Below, piece after piece: positions 39,711 to 47,359 of a stretch of DNA of 64,000 nucleotides; position 1 is the first letter of the stretch, and each line of letters begins with the position of its first letter. The translations under genes and the position numbers were made by a program. The stretch is from the NCBI RefSeq assembly GCF_007922615.2, contig NZ_CP042301.2, positions 496,001-560,000 of the forward strand, written 5' to 3'. The DNA comes from Nitratireductor mangrovi (GTDB taxonomy: Bacteria > Pseudomonadota > Alphaproteobacteria > Rhizobiales > Rhizobiaceae). Below the pieces are notes generated by a model. It was not told where the DNA came from. It saw only the letters and a program-made list of their open reading frames with translations, and searched no databases.

Positions 39711-40415
39711 ATGGCCAAGCAGACCCGACCGATCGAGCTTCATTACTGGCCGACGCCGAACGGCTGGAAGATTTCCATCATGCTGGAGGAACTGGGCGTT
39801 CCTTACGAAGTTCGGTACGTCAATATCGCCAGGGGCGAGCAGTTCGAGGCGGAATTCCTGAAGATCGCGCCCAACAACCGCATGCCGGCGATCGTCGATC
39901 CGGAAGGCCCGGGCGGGCAGCCGATCTCGCTCTTCGAGTCCGGCGCCATCCTGCAATATCTTGGACGCAAGTTCGGCAAGTTCTATCCCCAGGAGGAACG
40001 CGCCCGCGTCGAGGTCGAGCAATGGCTGATGTGGCAGATGGGCGGCCTCGGCCCGATGTGCGGCCAGGCGCATCATTTCCGCCAATACGCCCCCGAGCGG
40101 GTCCCTTACGCCATCGACCGCTACACCAACGAGGTCAACCGTCTCTATGGCGTCATGAACAAGCGGCTCGCCGACCGCGACTTCCTCGCCGGCGACTATT
40201 CGATCGCCGACATTGCCTGCGTCGGTTGGGTGCGACCGTGGAAGAACCAGGGCCAGGAGATCGACGATTTTCCCAACCTGAAGCGATGGCTGGAAACCAT
40301 CAGGGCGCGGCCCGCCGTCGAACGCGGCATGGCCGTCGGCCAGGAATATCGCCGCAGTATCGCCGACGACGAGGAAGCGAAAAAGATCCTGTTCGGCCAG
40401 CGCGCGCGGGCCTGA
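39711..40415 (+). CDS. Glutathione S-transferase (nu-class, YfcG/Ure2p-like)
   Basis: 234 residues from ATG 39711, after GGAGGAGA; the leader codons upstream are not conserved. The thioredoxin-like N-terminal domain has LHYWPTPNGWKISIMLEELG, APNNRMPAIVDPEG and SLFESGAILQYLG, the last binding glutathione. The all-helical C-terminal domain includes FLAGDYSIADIACVGWVRPW. YfcG-like enzymes reduce disulfides using glutathione. Intact and of usual length. Confidence 0.9.
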   Translation: MAKQTRPIELHYWPTPNGWKISIMLEELGVPYEVRYVNIARGEQFEAEFLKIAPNNRMPAIVDPEGPGGQPISLFESGAILQYLGRKFGKFYPQEERARVEVEQWLMWQMGGLGPMCGQAHHFRQYAPERVPYAIDRYTNEVNRLYGVMNKRLADRDFLAGDYSIADIACVGWVRPWKNQGQEIDDFPNLKRWLETIRARPAVERGMAVGQEYRRSIADDEEAKKILFGQRARA

Positions 40416-40463
40416 GGGAGCGGGGGGCTGGACCTGCGCTCCGGCCCCCAACCGCGGGACCTG

Positions 40464-40805
40464 CTAGAGCCGGTTCCAGGTCTGTGTCTTGCAGAAGATA
40501 GCAGCAACGCAGCCTTTCATCTTAAGTATGCTGCCGGCCAGCGACGCAGACCCGCTATAGGTCTTGTCGTCGGCCGGGTCGGTGATCGAGCCGGAATACT
40601 TTCCGCCGCCGCTTGCCTGCATCTTGCCGATCTGCTTGCCGGCATGCTTGCCGGTTTTCAGCTTGATGCAGAAACTGCCGCCGCACTTGGCGATCCCGGC
40701 GGTCGCGCCGGACTGGGTTTTCCAGTTGCCCTCGATCGGATCGGCGAACGCCGCGCCTGCGGTCATCAGCAACGCGGCCACGGTTCCTGCCAGAATGCGC
40801 TTCAT
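40464..40805 (-). CDS. Exported DUF2147 protein
   Basis: 113 residues. Signal peptide (residues 1-22, ending GAAFA) followed by a short beta-rich domain: DPIEGNWKTQSGATAGIAKC, GSFCIKLKTGKHAGK and LKMKGCVAAIFCKTQTWNRL. Four cysteines could form two disulfides. DUF2147 proteins are small periplasmic or lipocalin-like proteins of unknown role. It is convergent with the GST gene. Confidence 0.8.
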   Translation of the reverse strand: MKRILAGTVAALLMTAGAAFADPIEGNWKTQSGATAGIAKCGGSFCIKLKTGKHAGKQIGKMQASGGGKYSGSITDPADDKTYSGSASLAGSILKMKGCVAAIFCKTQTWNRL

Positions 40806-41222
40806 GCTTTCCTCCCTGTCGCGACCGCCGAAAACGTCGGCTCGGTCTTACGCGAACGTCAACGTAATTCAGTTCGCGTGTCAGCGAAAGCGGTGCCGTA
40901 ACGTCACGCGTTCGATTTCTGGCGTTGTCTTCTCGCCTGCCTCGCGGGTTTTTCGCCGCGCCCTCTTTGTGCGCCGTGGTTAGCCGTTTCTTTCCTCGGC
41001 GAGTGGACATTTTAGCGATGCTGCGTCGCAATCGCTGGAGTTCCGCCGACTCCGATGCTTAACGAAACCCTCGATTTACCCCTTGTTTTCATTTCATTTT
41101 CTTCAAATTAAGCACGCTATTTAACGGCGGATTCAAGCCTCGCCGGCATCCTCAAGAGCATCGGAACGGCGGCAAACGCTCATTGCAACAAGCCGCCTCC
41201 GCGGGACAACAGGGGACTAAAA
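40806..41222. other. 417-bp intergenic region with promoters on both sides
   Basis: It lies between divergent genes. The left part contains TTACGTTGACGTTC on the - strand (about 40856-40869), resembling half of the palindrome at 28900. The right part (41075-41130) is AT-rich (TTGTTTTCATTTCATTTTCTTC) and probably carries the promoter of the small Sel1-like gene. No gene or stable RNA was recognised. Confidence 0.4.
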
Positions 41223-41489
41223 ATGGCGCGTTTTGACATGCTCGAGGCCGGTGTCGGCGACATCGGAAACCAGGCCCAGGCCGACATCCTTTTCGAGCTC
41301 GGTATGATGTATGCAACCGGCCGCGACTGCGACGTCGACATGGTGGCCGCCCACAAATGGTTCAACATCGCGGCGATCAAGGGCTCGGAACGGGCCGTGG
41401 CGCTGCGCGGCGAGATCGCGGCTTCCATGAGCAAGCTGGAGATCGCCAAGGCGCTGCGCGAGGCACGCGAATGGATGACCATGCACTGA
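41223..41489 (+). CDS. Small Sel1/TPR-like protein
   Basis: 88 residues, no export signal. It holds one complete Sel1-type repeat, LFELGMMYATGRDCDVDMVAAHKWFNIAAIKGSERA (as LFELGMMYATGRDC and AAHKWFNIAAIKGSERA), followed by a helical tail. Sel1 repeats mediate protein-protein contacts. A stand-alone single-repeat protein of this size is conserved in rhizobia; function unknown. The AT-rich upstream region suggests a strong promoter of its own. Confidence 0.78.
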   Translation: MARFDMLEAGVGDIGNQAQADILFELGMMYATGRDCDVDMVAAHKWFNIAAIKGSERAVALRGEIAASMSKLEIAKALREAREWMTMH

Positions 41490-41618
41490 GCGCCGCGGCA
41501 TGCGGCGCGCAGCGCACGGACGAACCAACAGGCAGCGACGGGGACGGGGACATCTTCAGCGCTGCAATGTGGGAAAGCCGCGACAGGCCGGGTGGTGGCC
41601 TTCGCGGCTTTCCGATTC

Positions 41619-41939
41619 TCAGGCCGGTGAAAACATCTTGAGGCCGAGAATGCCGGCCACGATCAGCGCGATGCAGGCAAGCCGCGCCGCCGTCGCAGGT
41701 TCGCCGAAAAGCACGATGCCGAGCGCCGCGGTGCCGACGGCGCCGATCCCTGTCCAGACCGCGTAGGCCGTGCCGACGGGCAGCGTGCGCAGCGCAACGC
41801 CGAGCAGGTAGAGGCTGATCGCCATCGCCGCGATTGTCAGCACCGACGGTACCAGCCTGCTGAAGCCTTCGGTGTATTTCAGTCCGATCGCCCACCCGAT
41901 CTCGAAGAGGCCGGCGACAAACAACACAACCCAGGCCAT
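41619..41939 (-). CDS. sugE: Guanidinium exporter SugE/Gdx (small multidrug resistance family)
   Basis: 106 residues with four transmembrane helices. The key glutamate is in [18 protein letters not shown], and the SugE-specific stretch [17 protein letters not shown] is intact, closely resembling E. coli SugE/Gdx. Members export guanidinium in exchange for protons as homodimers. No guanidine riboswitch fits upstream: only 37 bp separate it from the MCC alpha-subunit gene on the same strand, so it may be read from that transcript. Confidence 0.9.
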   Translation of the reverse strand: MAWVVLFVAGLFEIGWAIGLKYTEGFSRLVPSVLTIAAMAISLYLLGVALRTLPVGTAYAVWTGIGAVGTAALGIVLFGEPATAARLACIALIVAGILGLKMFSPA

Positions 41940-41976
41940 TGCGGGGACTCCTCAGCGTTTCTTGTCCGACGTCGCG

Positions 41977-43932
41977 TCACTCGCTTCCCGCGAACCGCGC
42001 CAGCACCGTGCCGTCGGTGACCTGCGCGCCTTCCGCGGCGATCTCCGCCAAAGTGCCGTCCTGCGGCGCGGCGATGGTGTGCTCCATCTTCATGGCCTCA
42101 AGTACCAGCAGCGCCTGGCCCTTGGTGACCGCGTCGCCGACGGCCGCCCGCACCACCTTGACCAGCCCCGGCATCGGCGCGCGGATTGTGTCGGACCCGC
42201 TCGCGGCCTCCTCTGCCTCGGCAACCGGGTCGGGCACGGAGAAATCGTGACCCACCCCGCGCTCGAACACGGTCACATGGCCGGGCCAGACCGCCACGCG
42301 CGCCGATTGCGCGTGCAATGCGTCAAAGACGAACTCCTGCCCCTCGCCGAGCTTTACCGCGAAGGCGCCGTCCGGCCGCGCCGTCACCGCCGCGAGAATC
42401 TCCGTGCCGTCACGGGCAAGCCGGACGCGCCGGGCGATCGGATGGTAGTGGGAATACCCCGCCAGCCCGTCCCAGGGGTCGGACGAGGCAGGGTCGTGGA
42501 CGGCGCCCGAGGCCGCGAGTGCCGCCCGCGCCACGATCTCCGGCCCCGGCGCGGCAATGGCGGTCAGCGCTTCCTGATGGCGCTGGATCATGCCGGTGTC
42601 GACGTCGCCCGCCGCGAAATCGGCACCGTTCGCCAGCCTTGCCAGGAAGGGGACATTGGCGGTCGAGCCGGCGATTTCGGTGCGCTCCAGCGCCTCGACG
42701 AGGGCCGTAAGGGCTGCACCCCGGTCGGCGCCGCGGGTGACCAGCTTGGCGATCATCGGGTCGTAGTAGGGCGAGATGGCGTCGCCCTGGCGCACGCCGG
42801 TCTCAACGCGCATGTCGCCCGCGCCGGTGTCGGTCGGGAACCGGAGATGGTGCAGCGTTCCGATCGCCGGCAGGAAGCCGCGTGTGGCATCCTCGGCGTA
42901 GATTCGCCCCTCGAAAGCGTGCCCGCAAAGCCGGATCTCTTCCTGCGTTTTCGGCAGTTTCTCGCCGGACGCGACCCGTAGCTGCCATTCGACAAGGTCG
43001 ACGCCGGTCACCATCTCGGTCACCGGGTGCTCGACCTGCAGCCGCGTGTTCATTTCCATGAACCAGAAGCGGTCCGGCCTGAGCCCGTCGGAGGCGTCGA
43101 CGATGAATTCGATCGTTCCGGCGCCCGAATAGTCGATGGCTTTCGCCGCCTTGACCGCCGCCTCGGTCATCGCGGCACGCATCTGAGCCGTCATGCCCGG
43201 CGCAGGCGCCTCCTCGATCACCTTCTGGTGGCGGCGCTGGGCCGAACAGTCGCGCTCGAACAGGTGGACGGCGTTGCCGTGATTGTCGCCGAACACTTGC
43301 ACCTCGATATGGCGCGGCTTCTCGACATATTTTTCCACCAGCACGCGCGGGTCGCCGAAGGCGGCCTTGGCCTCGCGCTGTGCCGAAGCCAAAGCCTCGG
43401 CGAATTGGTCCGGGTCGTCGACGCGGCGCATGCCCTTGCCGCCGCCGCCGGCGCGCGCCTTGATCAGGACCGGATAGCCGATCTCCTTCGCCTTGCCGGC
43501 CAGAAGCACCAGCGCCTGGCCGTCGCCGTGATAGCCCGGCACCACCGGCACGCCGGCCTTTTCCATCAGCCGCTTGGCGGCGTCCTTCAGCCCCATGGCT
43601 CGGATCGAATCGGCCGAAGGGCCGATGAAGACCAGCCCGGCCTTGGTCACGGCATCGACGAAATCCGGGTTTTCCGAAAGGAAGCCGTAGCCGGGGTGGA
43701 TCGCCTCGGCGCCGGTCTCCTTCGCCGCCTGGATGATCTTTTCGCCGACGAGATAGCTGTCGCCCACCGGCGCCGGCCCGATCGCCACCGCCTCGTCGGC
43801 CATGGCGACATGCATGGCGCGGCTGTCGGCCTCCGAATAGACCGCGACCGTGCGCACGCCCATGCGCCGCGCCGTGCGGATGACGCGGCAGGCGATCTCG
43901 CCACGATTGGCGATCAGGATTTTGGAAAACAT
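41977..43932 (-). CDS. mccA: Methylcrotonyl-CoA carboxylase alpha subunit (biotin carboxylase + carrier)
   Basis: 651 residues from ATG 43932. The biotin carboxylase domain has MFSKILIANRGEIACRVIRT, the ATP-grasp loop KARAGGGGKGMRRV, ERDCSAQRRHQKVIEEAP and MEMNTRLQVEHPVTE. The C-terminal carrier domain has the biotinylation motif LEAMKMEHT. The enzyme carboxylates 3-methylcrotonyl-CoA in leucine breakdown with the beta subunit encoded at 54660-56267. A propionyl-CoA carboxylase alpha subunit is the alternative; the MCC-type beta subunit on the same strand upstream favours MCC. The two genes are unusually far apart (10.7 kb). Confidence 0.88.
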   Translation of the reverse strand: MFSKILIANRGEIACRVIRTARRMGVRTVAVYSEADSRAMHVAMADEAVAIGPAPVGDSYLVGEKIIQAAKETGAEAIHPGYGFLSENPDFVDAVTKAGLVFIGPSADSIRAMGLKDAAKRLMEKAGVPVVPGYHGDGQALVLLAGKAKEIGYPVLIKARAGGGGKGMRRVDDPDQFAEALASAQREAKAAFGDPRVLVEKYVEKPRHIEVQVFGDNHGNAVHLFERDCSAQRRHQKVIEEAPAPGMTAQMRAAMTEAAVKAAKAIDYSGAGTIEFIVDASDGLRPDRFWFMEMNTRLQVEHPVTEMVTGVDLVEWQLRVASGEKLPKTQEEIRLCGHAFEGRIYAEDATRGFLPAIGTLHHLRFPTDTGAGDMRVETGVRQGDAISPYYDPMIAKLVTRGADRGAALTALVEALERTEIAGSTANVPFLARLANGADFAAGDVDTGMIQRHQEALTAIAAPGPEIVARAALAASGAVHDPASSDPWDGLAGYSHYHPIARRVRLARDGTEILAAVTARPDGAFAVKLGEGQEFVFDALHAQSARVAVWPGHVTVFERGVGHDFSVPDPVAEAEEAASGSDTIRAPMPGLVKVVRAAVGDAVTKGQALLVLEAMKMEHTIAAPQDGTLAEIAAEGAQVTDGTVLARFAGSE

Positions 43933-44093
43933 CGATCCTCCACTGCGTCGGCACGCCTGCCGGTTAAGCCATTTCCCGGCGGCCAAGTCCAGACGGCGAT
44001 GAACAGGGGCGTCCGGCGGGATGACAAAGGTGCGGATTGCAGCCGGGGGACGATTTCGCATACCCTCCGGCTCCTTTGTGGAGGATCGCGATC

Positions 44094-44696
44094 TTGCGTG
44101 CGCTCTTGACGTTCCTTTCGGCAGCCCTGGCTGGGCTTGCGGTGCTGGTCTCTCCCGCGGCAGCGCAGGACTGGCAGCCGGTCGAGCAGGTGAAGACCTA
44201 TGCGATTTCGGGCCAGACCGGCATCGACCTCTACCGTTCGATCGGCGCCAACGGGCCGAAGATCGGCGCCGGACGGGCGATCGCCTACACCGACTTCGAC
44301 CTCAAATGGTCGCGCGACTACGTGCCCGGGAACGGCCATTGCACGCTGCGCTCGGCGCGGCCGCACCTGATCATCACCTACCGGCTGCCGAAGCCGAAGG
44401 GGCCGCTGCCGGCGGCGACGCAGGCGCGCTGGCAGACCTTCATCGACGGCATCGAAAAGCACGAGCGCGTCCACGGCGCCATGATCGTGGCCATGGTCAA
44501 GGCGATCCGCGAGACCTCGGTCGGGCTGACCGCCGCCAACGACCCGAACTGCCAGAAGGTGCGCGCCGAACTGAAGACGCGGCTCGCGGCCTTGTCGCTC
44601 GAACAGCGCCGCAGGAGCCGCGAGTTCGACCGCGAGGAGATGAGCCAGGGCGGCAATGTCCATCAGCTGATCCTGGCGCTGGTCAACGCCGAATAG
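44094..44696 (+). CDS. Exported DUF922 putative zinc protease (second copy)
   Basis: 200 residues from TTG 44094, chosen because GTGGAGGA lies 8 bp upstream and the signal peptide (LRALLTFLSAALAGLAVLVS, cleavage after AAAQ) starts here; an upstream ATG at 44037 gives an unlikely leader. The domain has TYAISGQTGIDLYRSIGANG, RPHLIITYRLPKPKG and candidate zinc motif HERVH in GIEKHERVHGAMIVAM. Cysteines at GHCTLR and PNCQKV match those of the copy at 30899. Probably periplasmic; substrate unknown. Confidence 0.77.
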   Translation: MRALLTFLSAALAGLAVLVSPAAAQDWQPVEQVKTYAISGQTGIDLYRSIGANGPKIGAGRAIAYTDFDLKWSRDYVPGNGHCTLRSARPHLIITYRLPKPKGPLPAATQARWQTFIDGIEKHERVHGAMIVAMVKAIRETSVGLTAANDPNCQKVRAELKTRLAALSLEQRRRSREFDREEMSQGGNVHQLILALVNAE

Positions 44697-44756
44697 GGCA
44701 GGGCGCCTCCATTCTCCTCGCCGCCGGGCCGCCGGGCACCCCTTGCGCTTGCGGAA

Positions 44757-45266
44757 TCAGCGCCCGCCGAGGAAGTCGAGCTTGCCGATCGCCACACCCT
44801 TGTGGCGCATGATGCCGTGCGCGATCGACAGGTGGAAATAGAAGTTCGGTACCGCGAAATTGAGCACATAGTCGCGCGCCGTAAAGTTGATTGTGCGGCC
44901 GCCGCCGGCCGGCAGCGCGACCTCGGTCGCCTCGCGCCCGTCGAAGGCGTCGTCCGGCACCGTCTTCAGATAGGCGACGGTGGCGTCGATGCGCGCGGCA
45001 AGGTCGGCAAAGCTGGTTTCGGTGTCAGGCATCGCCGGCGCCTCCAGCCCGCCGACGCGGGCCGGTACGAATTTCGCCGTGTCGGAGGCCCGCTGCACCT
45101 GACCCGACAGCGGCAGCATGTCGGGGAAAAGTCGTGCCCCGATGATGTCTTCGACCGGAATGCCTTCGGCTTCGGCATGGGCGCGGGCCTTCTCCAGATT
45201 GGCCGACAGGTTGCGGAAGCCGCGGATGAAGACCGGCACGGTGATGTCGAAGAGCGAAAGCGTCAT
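44757..45266 (-). CDS. DUF1993 domain protein
   Basis: 169 residues from ATG 45266. It contains SLFDITVPVFIRGFRNLSAN, FPDMLPLSGQVQRASDTAKF and DYVLNFAVPNFYFHLSIAHG, the landmarks of DUF1993, a four-helix DinB-like fold with a conserved C-terminal histidine (FYFHLSIAH). The biochemical role is unknown. It is divergent from the interrupted DHFR-like gene, sharing the 177-bp region between them. Confidence 0.84.
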   Translation of the reverse strand: MTLSLFDITVPVFIRGFRNLSANLEKARAHAEAEGIPVEDIIGARLFPDMLPLSGQVQRASDTAKFVPARVGGLEAPAMPDTETSFADLAARIDATVAYLKTVPDDAFDGREATEVALPAGGGRTINFTARDYVLNFAVPNFYFHLSIAHGIMRHKGVAIGKLDFLGGR

Positions 45267-45408
45267 GGGTTGTCCCGCTGGTTGGGTTGCACCGGTGGCA
45301 GGTGGGATGCCGAGCAGGCTGGCGCAACGTGGACCGGGCCGAAGTCGCACGGCACAGGCATGATCCCAAAAACCGGTTGCAATTTGCAAGCGCATGTGAA
45401 ATGAGAAT

Positions 45409-45429
45409 CCAGTTGCAAAACGCAATTGG
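45409..45429. promoter_or_regulatory. Inverted repeat upstream of the DHFR-like gene
   Basis: CCAGTTGC and GCAATTGG pair with one mismatch around five bases (AAAAC), 14 bp before the ATG of the DHFR-like frame and next to its AAGGAGAG ribosome-binding site. Related TTGCAA words occur at 45377-45389. It is placed like an operator overlapping a promoter; no regulator gene is adjacent. Confidence 0.35.
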
Positions 45430-45443
45430 TTAAGGAGAGAAAC

Positions 45444-46001
45444 ATGCGCAGGATCGTGGCCTGGAACCTGATGTCGCTCGACGGTTTGTTCGAGGGCGCC
45501 AGGCCCTGGGAACTGGACTTCCACATGACCGCCTGGGGCGACGAGCTCTAAGCCTTCAGCCTCGAACAGGCGGAAGAGATCGGCACGCTGCTTTTCGGCC
45601 GCGCGACCTATGAGGGCATGGCGGCTCACTGGAGGGGGGAGAGCGGACCGATCGCCGACTTCATGAACTCGGTCGAAAAGATCGTCGCCTCGCGCACGCT
45701 GCCCGAAGCGACCTGGGCGAACAGCCGCCTGCTCGACGGCGAGGTACCCGGCGCGGTCGAGCGGCTCAAGGCCGAACCGGGCAAGGACATCTTTGTCTTC
45801 GGCAGCGCCGATCTGGTGGCCGACCTCTTGGCGCACGGGCTGGTCGACGAGTACCGCCTGTGCCTCGCGCCGGTGGTGCTGGGCAACGGCAAGCCGCTGT
45901 TCAAGCCGGCGCCGCAGGCGCTCAACATGACGCTGACCAAGGTCACGCCGCTCAAGACCGGCGCGGTCATCCTGCGCTACCTGCCGCGATATCGCGGGTG
46001 A
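45444..46001 (+). pseudogene. Dihydrofolate-reductase-family (RibD C-terminal) gene with in-frame stop
   Basis: The frame starts at ATG 45444 after AAGGAGAG and encodes MRRIVAWNLMSLDGLFEGARP, but meets TAA at 45549-45551 after codon 35, in GDEL*AFSLEQA. The same frame then continues without interruption to 46001 with ATYEGMAAHWRG, GKDIFVFGSADLVADLLAHG and LVDEYRLCLAPVVLGNGKPLF, all typical of the YyaP/DHFR-like family. A GAA-to-TAA change would explain it. Either it is a recent pseudogene, a sequencing error, or translation restarts internally (ATG 45618), which would lose the N-terminal strand. Confidence 0.82.
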
Positions 46002-46028
46002 AGCGAGCGGCGCCGTTGATGACGGCCG

Positions 46029-46050
46029 ATCTCCCCCCTGTGGGGGAGAT
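46029..46050. repeat. Perfect palindromic hairpin after the DHFR-like gene
   Basis: ATCTCCCCC and GGGGGAGAT pair around a short CTGT loop, 27 bp downstream of the preceding stop. Such C-run/G-run hairpins are frequent between genes in Mesorhizobium-like genomes and may act as a transcription end or mRNA stabiliser. Confidence 0.45.
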
Positions 46051-46553
46051 TGAGCCTTCCGCGCTTGCATCGCCCCTCCTGTGCACGAGCTCCATCATCG
46101 CCACGCCCGCGAAACGCGTCTGGCTTTTGACAAGGGGAAGACGGGCGGCCGTCCGGTCGCTCATCAAGTGTAACGTGCGACCTCGCGGCCGCCCGCCCGG
46201 CGTTCTTGCCCGGATGTGCAGGTGCGCGTTGCCGCACGTTCGCCTCAGAACACACGGCACTCGCAAAGCCGGTGGCCTCGCGACCGGAACCCTGTCGGCC
46301 CCGCACCTCACCCTGGGGCCCGGACCTGGGGAGTCATCCTCCAGCGATGCCACCGTAGCACCACCGGTCCGGCGCCGGACGCCGCCCGGAGGCTCGGTGC
46401 GCATCCGTTTCCCGCGCGGCGATCGACGGGGATGATACGGGGAGGTGGGGAGGGCGTGGATGGAAAGGAAGTTAGCGAACAGGGAATAGTGAGTAGAAAC
46501 GGGCAGTTGCGCGGACGGACGGGATTGACTTGTCCCGCAGCGACGGGATCGCG
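46051..46553. other. 503-bp region without a supported gene
   Basis: Overlapping open frames on both strands here are arginine/proline-rich and show no recognisable domain. GC composition is uneven: very GC-rich to 46430, then purine-rich (GGGGAGGTGGGGAGGGCGTGGATGGAAAGGAAG pattern, 46440-46470). No promoter, tRNA or known RNA was identified. Confidence 0.35.
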
Positions 46554-46700
46554 GTGCGTCCTTCGAGGCTCCCCTTCGGCAAGCTCAGGGTCGCACCTCA
46601 GGATGAGGAGCGACAGTGCTGCATCGCCGTCGCGGCAGCCTCGGCGCTGACCGACCTCATCCTGAGGCGCTTCGCGTTGGCGAAGCCTCTAAGGACGCAC
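46554..46700. repeat. RIME-like intergenic mosaic element
   Basis: A 147-bp imperfect palindrome. Outer arms GTGCGTCCTTCGAGGCT (46554-46570) and AGCCTCTAAGGACGCAC (46684-46700) pair with one mismatch; inner arms CCTCAGGATGAGG (46596-46608) and CCTCATCCTGAGG (46655-46667) pair perfectly. This nested design and the words CTTCGAGGCT and CCTCAGGATGAGG are typical of rhizobial intergenic mosaic elements (RIME). It lies just upstream of the PilZ gene and could fold in its leader transcript. Confidence 0.75.
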
Positions 46701-46796
46701 GGCCCCAACCCGTTCGAGCCAAGATTGGACAGCGGCGGAAGGTTGTACCTGTTTCTTAACCAAACTGGCCCACCATGCCACCGTCGGGAAGCCAGA

Positions 46797-47093
46797 ATGT
46801 TGCCAGAGCCCAAGTCTGACGAAGAGCGCCGTGAGCATCGACGACGCGTCCTCAAGGGCGCCACGATCCTTACCGGGATGCAGAACTCGGCGCTTTCCTG
46901 CACCATTCGCAACATGCACCAGCACGGCGCGGAAATCCGGATCGATGCAGACGTGCCCGTCCCAAGCCACTTCCTGCTTTATGTTCCAAGCGAGGGCATC
47001 GGCTATCGGGCGACCCTGGCCTGGCGGAAGGGCGACCGTGCGGGGCTCAGGTTCGATGGCACCGAGCCGAAACCGTCCTGGCACTACGGATAG
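46797..47093 (+). CDS. Small PilZ-domain protein
   Basis: 98 residues from ATG 46797. The N-terminus has the PilZ c-di-GMP motif RREHRRR (RxxxR type), followed by VLKGATILTGMQ, and later HGAEIRIDADVPVP where D/N-x-S-x-x-G would be expected; here it reads RNMHQHGAEIRI, so the second motif is degenerate. It then has a beta-barrel end (RATLAWRKGDRAGLRFDG). It may bind c-di-GMP weakly or not at all. It lies 96 bp after the mosaic repeat. Confidence 0.75.
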   Translation: MLPEPKSDEERREHRRRVLKGATILTGMQNSALSCTIRNMHQHGAEIRIDADVPVPSHFLLYVPSEGIGYRATLAWRKGDRAGLRFDGTEPKPSWHYG

Positions 47094-47359
47094 CTGGACG
47101 GCTGCCCGCAACCTCCCGCGACCAGCGCGGTGCCGACGTTATTTGCCCAGGCGCACGGAACGTTCGAAATGGCCCGTGCCAAGGTCGGTGACCGGTCCGA
47201 CATCACCTGATTGCGCCGTCGCGCCCTGTTGCTTGAAGCGATGCTCGCGGTGCCAGGCGAGGACAGGCGGTAAATACCAATGTCGCCGCCTGGTTGCGTA
47301 GGCTTGCCTACAGGTATTAGAAGTCTTCAGGTCTAGCTTATCGAGGGGTAGGTAACGCG

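Noticed and set aside
41940..41976. Possible guanidine riboswitch ahead of sugE
   Set aside because: Only 37 bp separate sugE from the upstream mccA stop, too short for the known riboswitch folds, and no matching conserved loops are seen.
45860..46435. Long overlapping frames on both strands after the DHFR-like gene
   Set aside because: Their left part shadows the DHFR-like gene, the rest is Arg/Pro-rich without domain or start signals.
47094..47359. Search for an integrase, tRNA or target-site duplication flanking the AT-rich gene
   Set aside because: None found; only a 6-bp-arm hairpin at 47298-47311. Transfer is inferred from composition alone.
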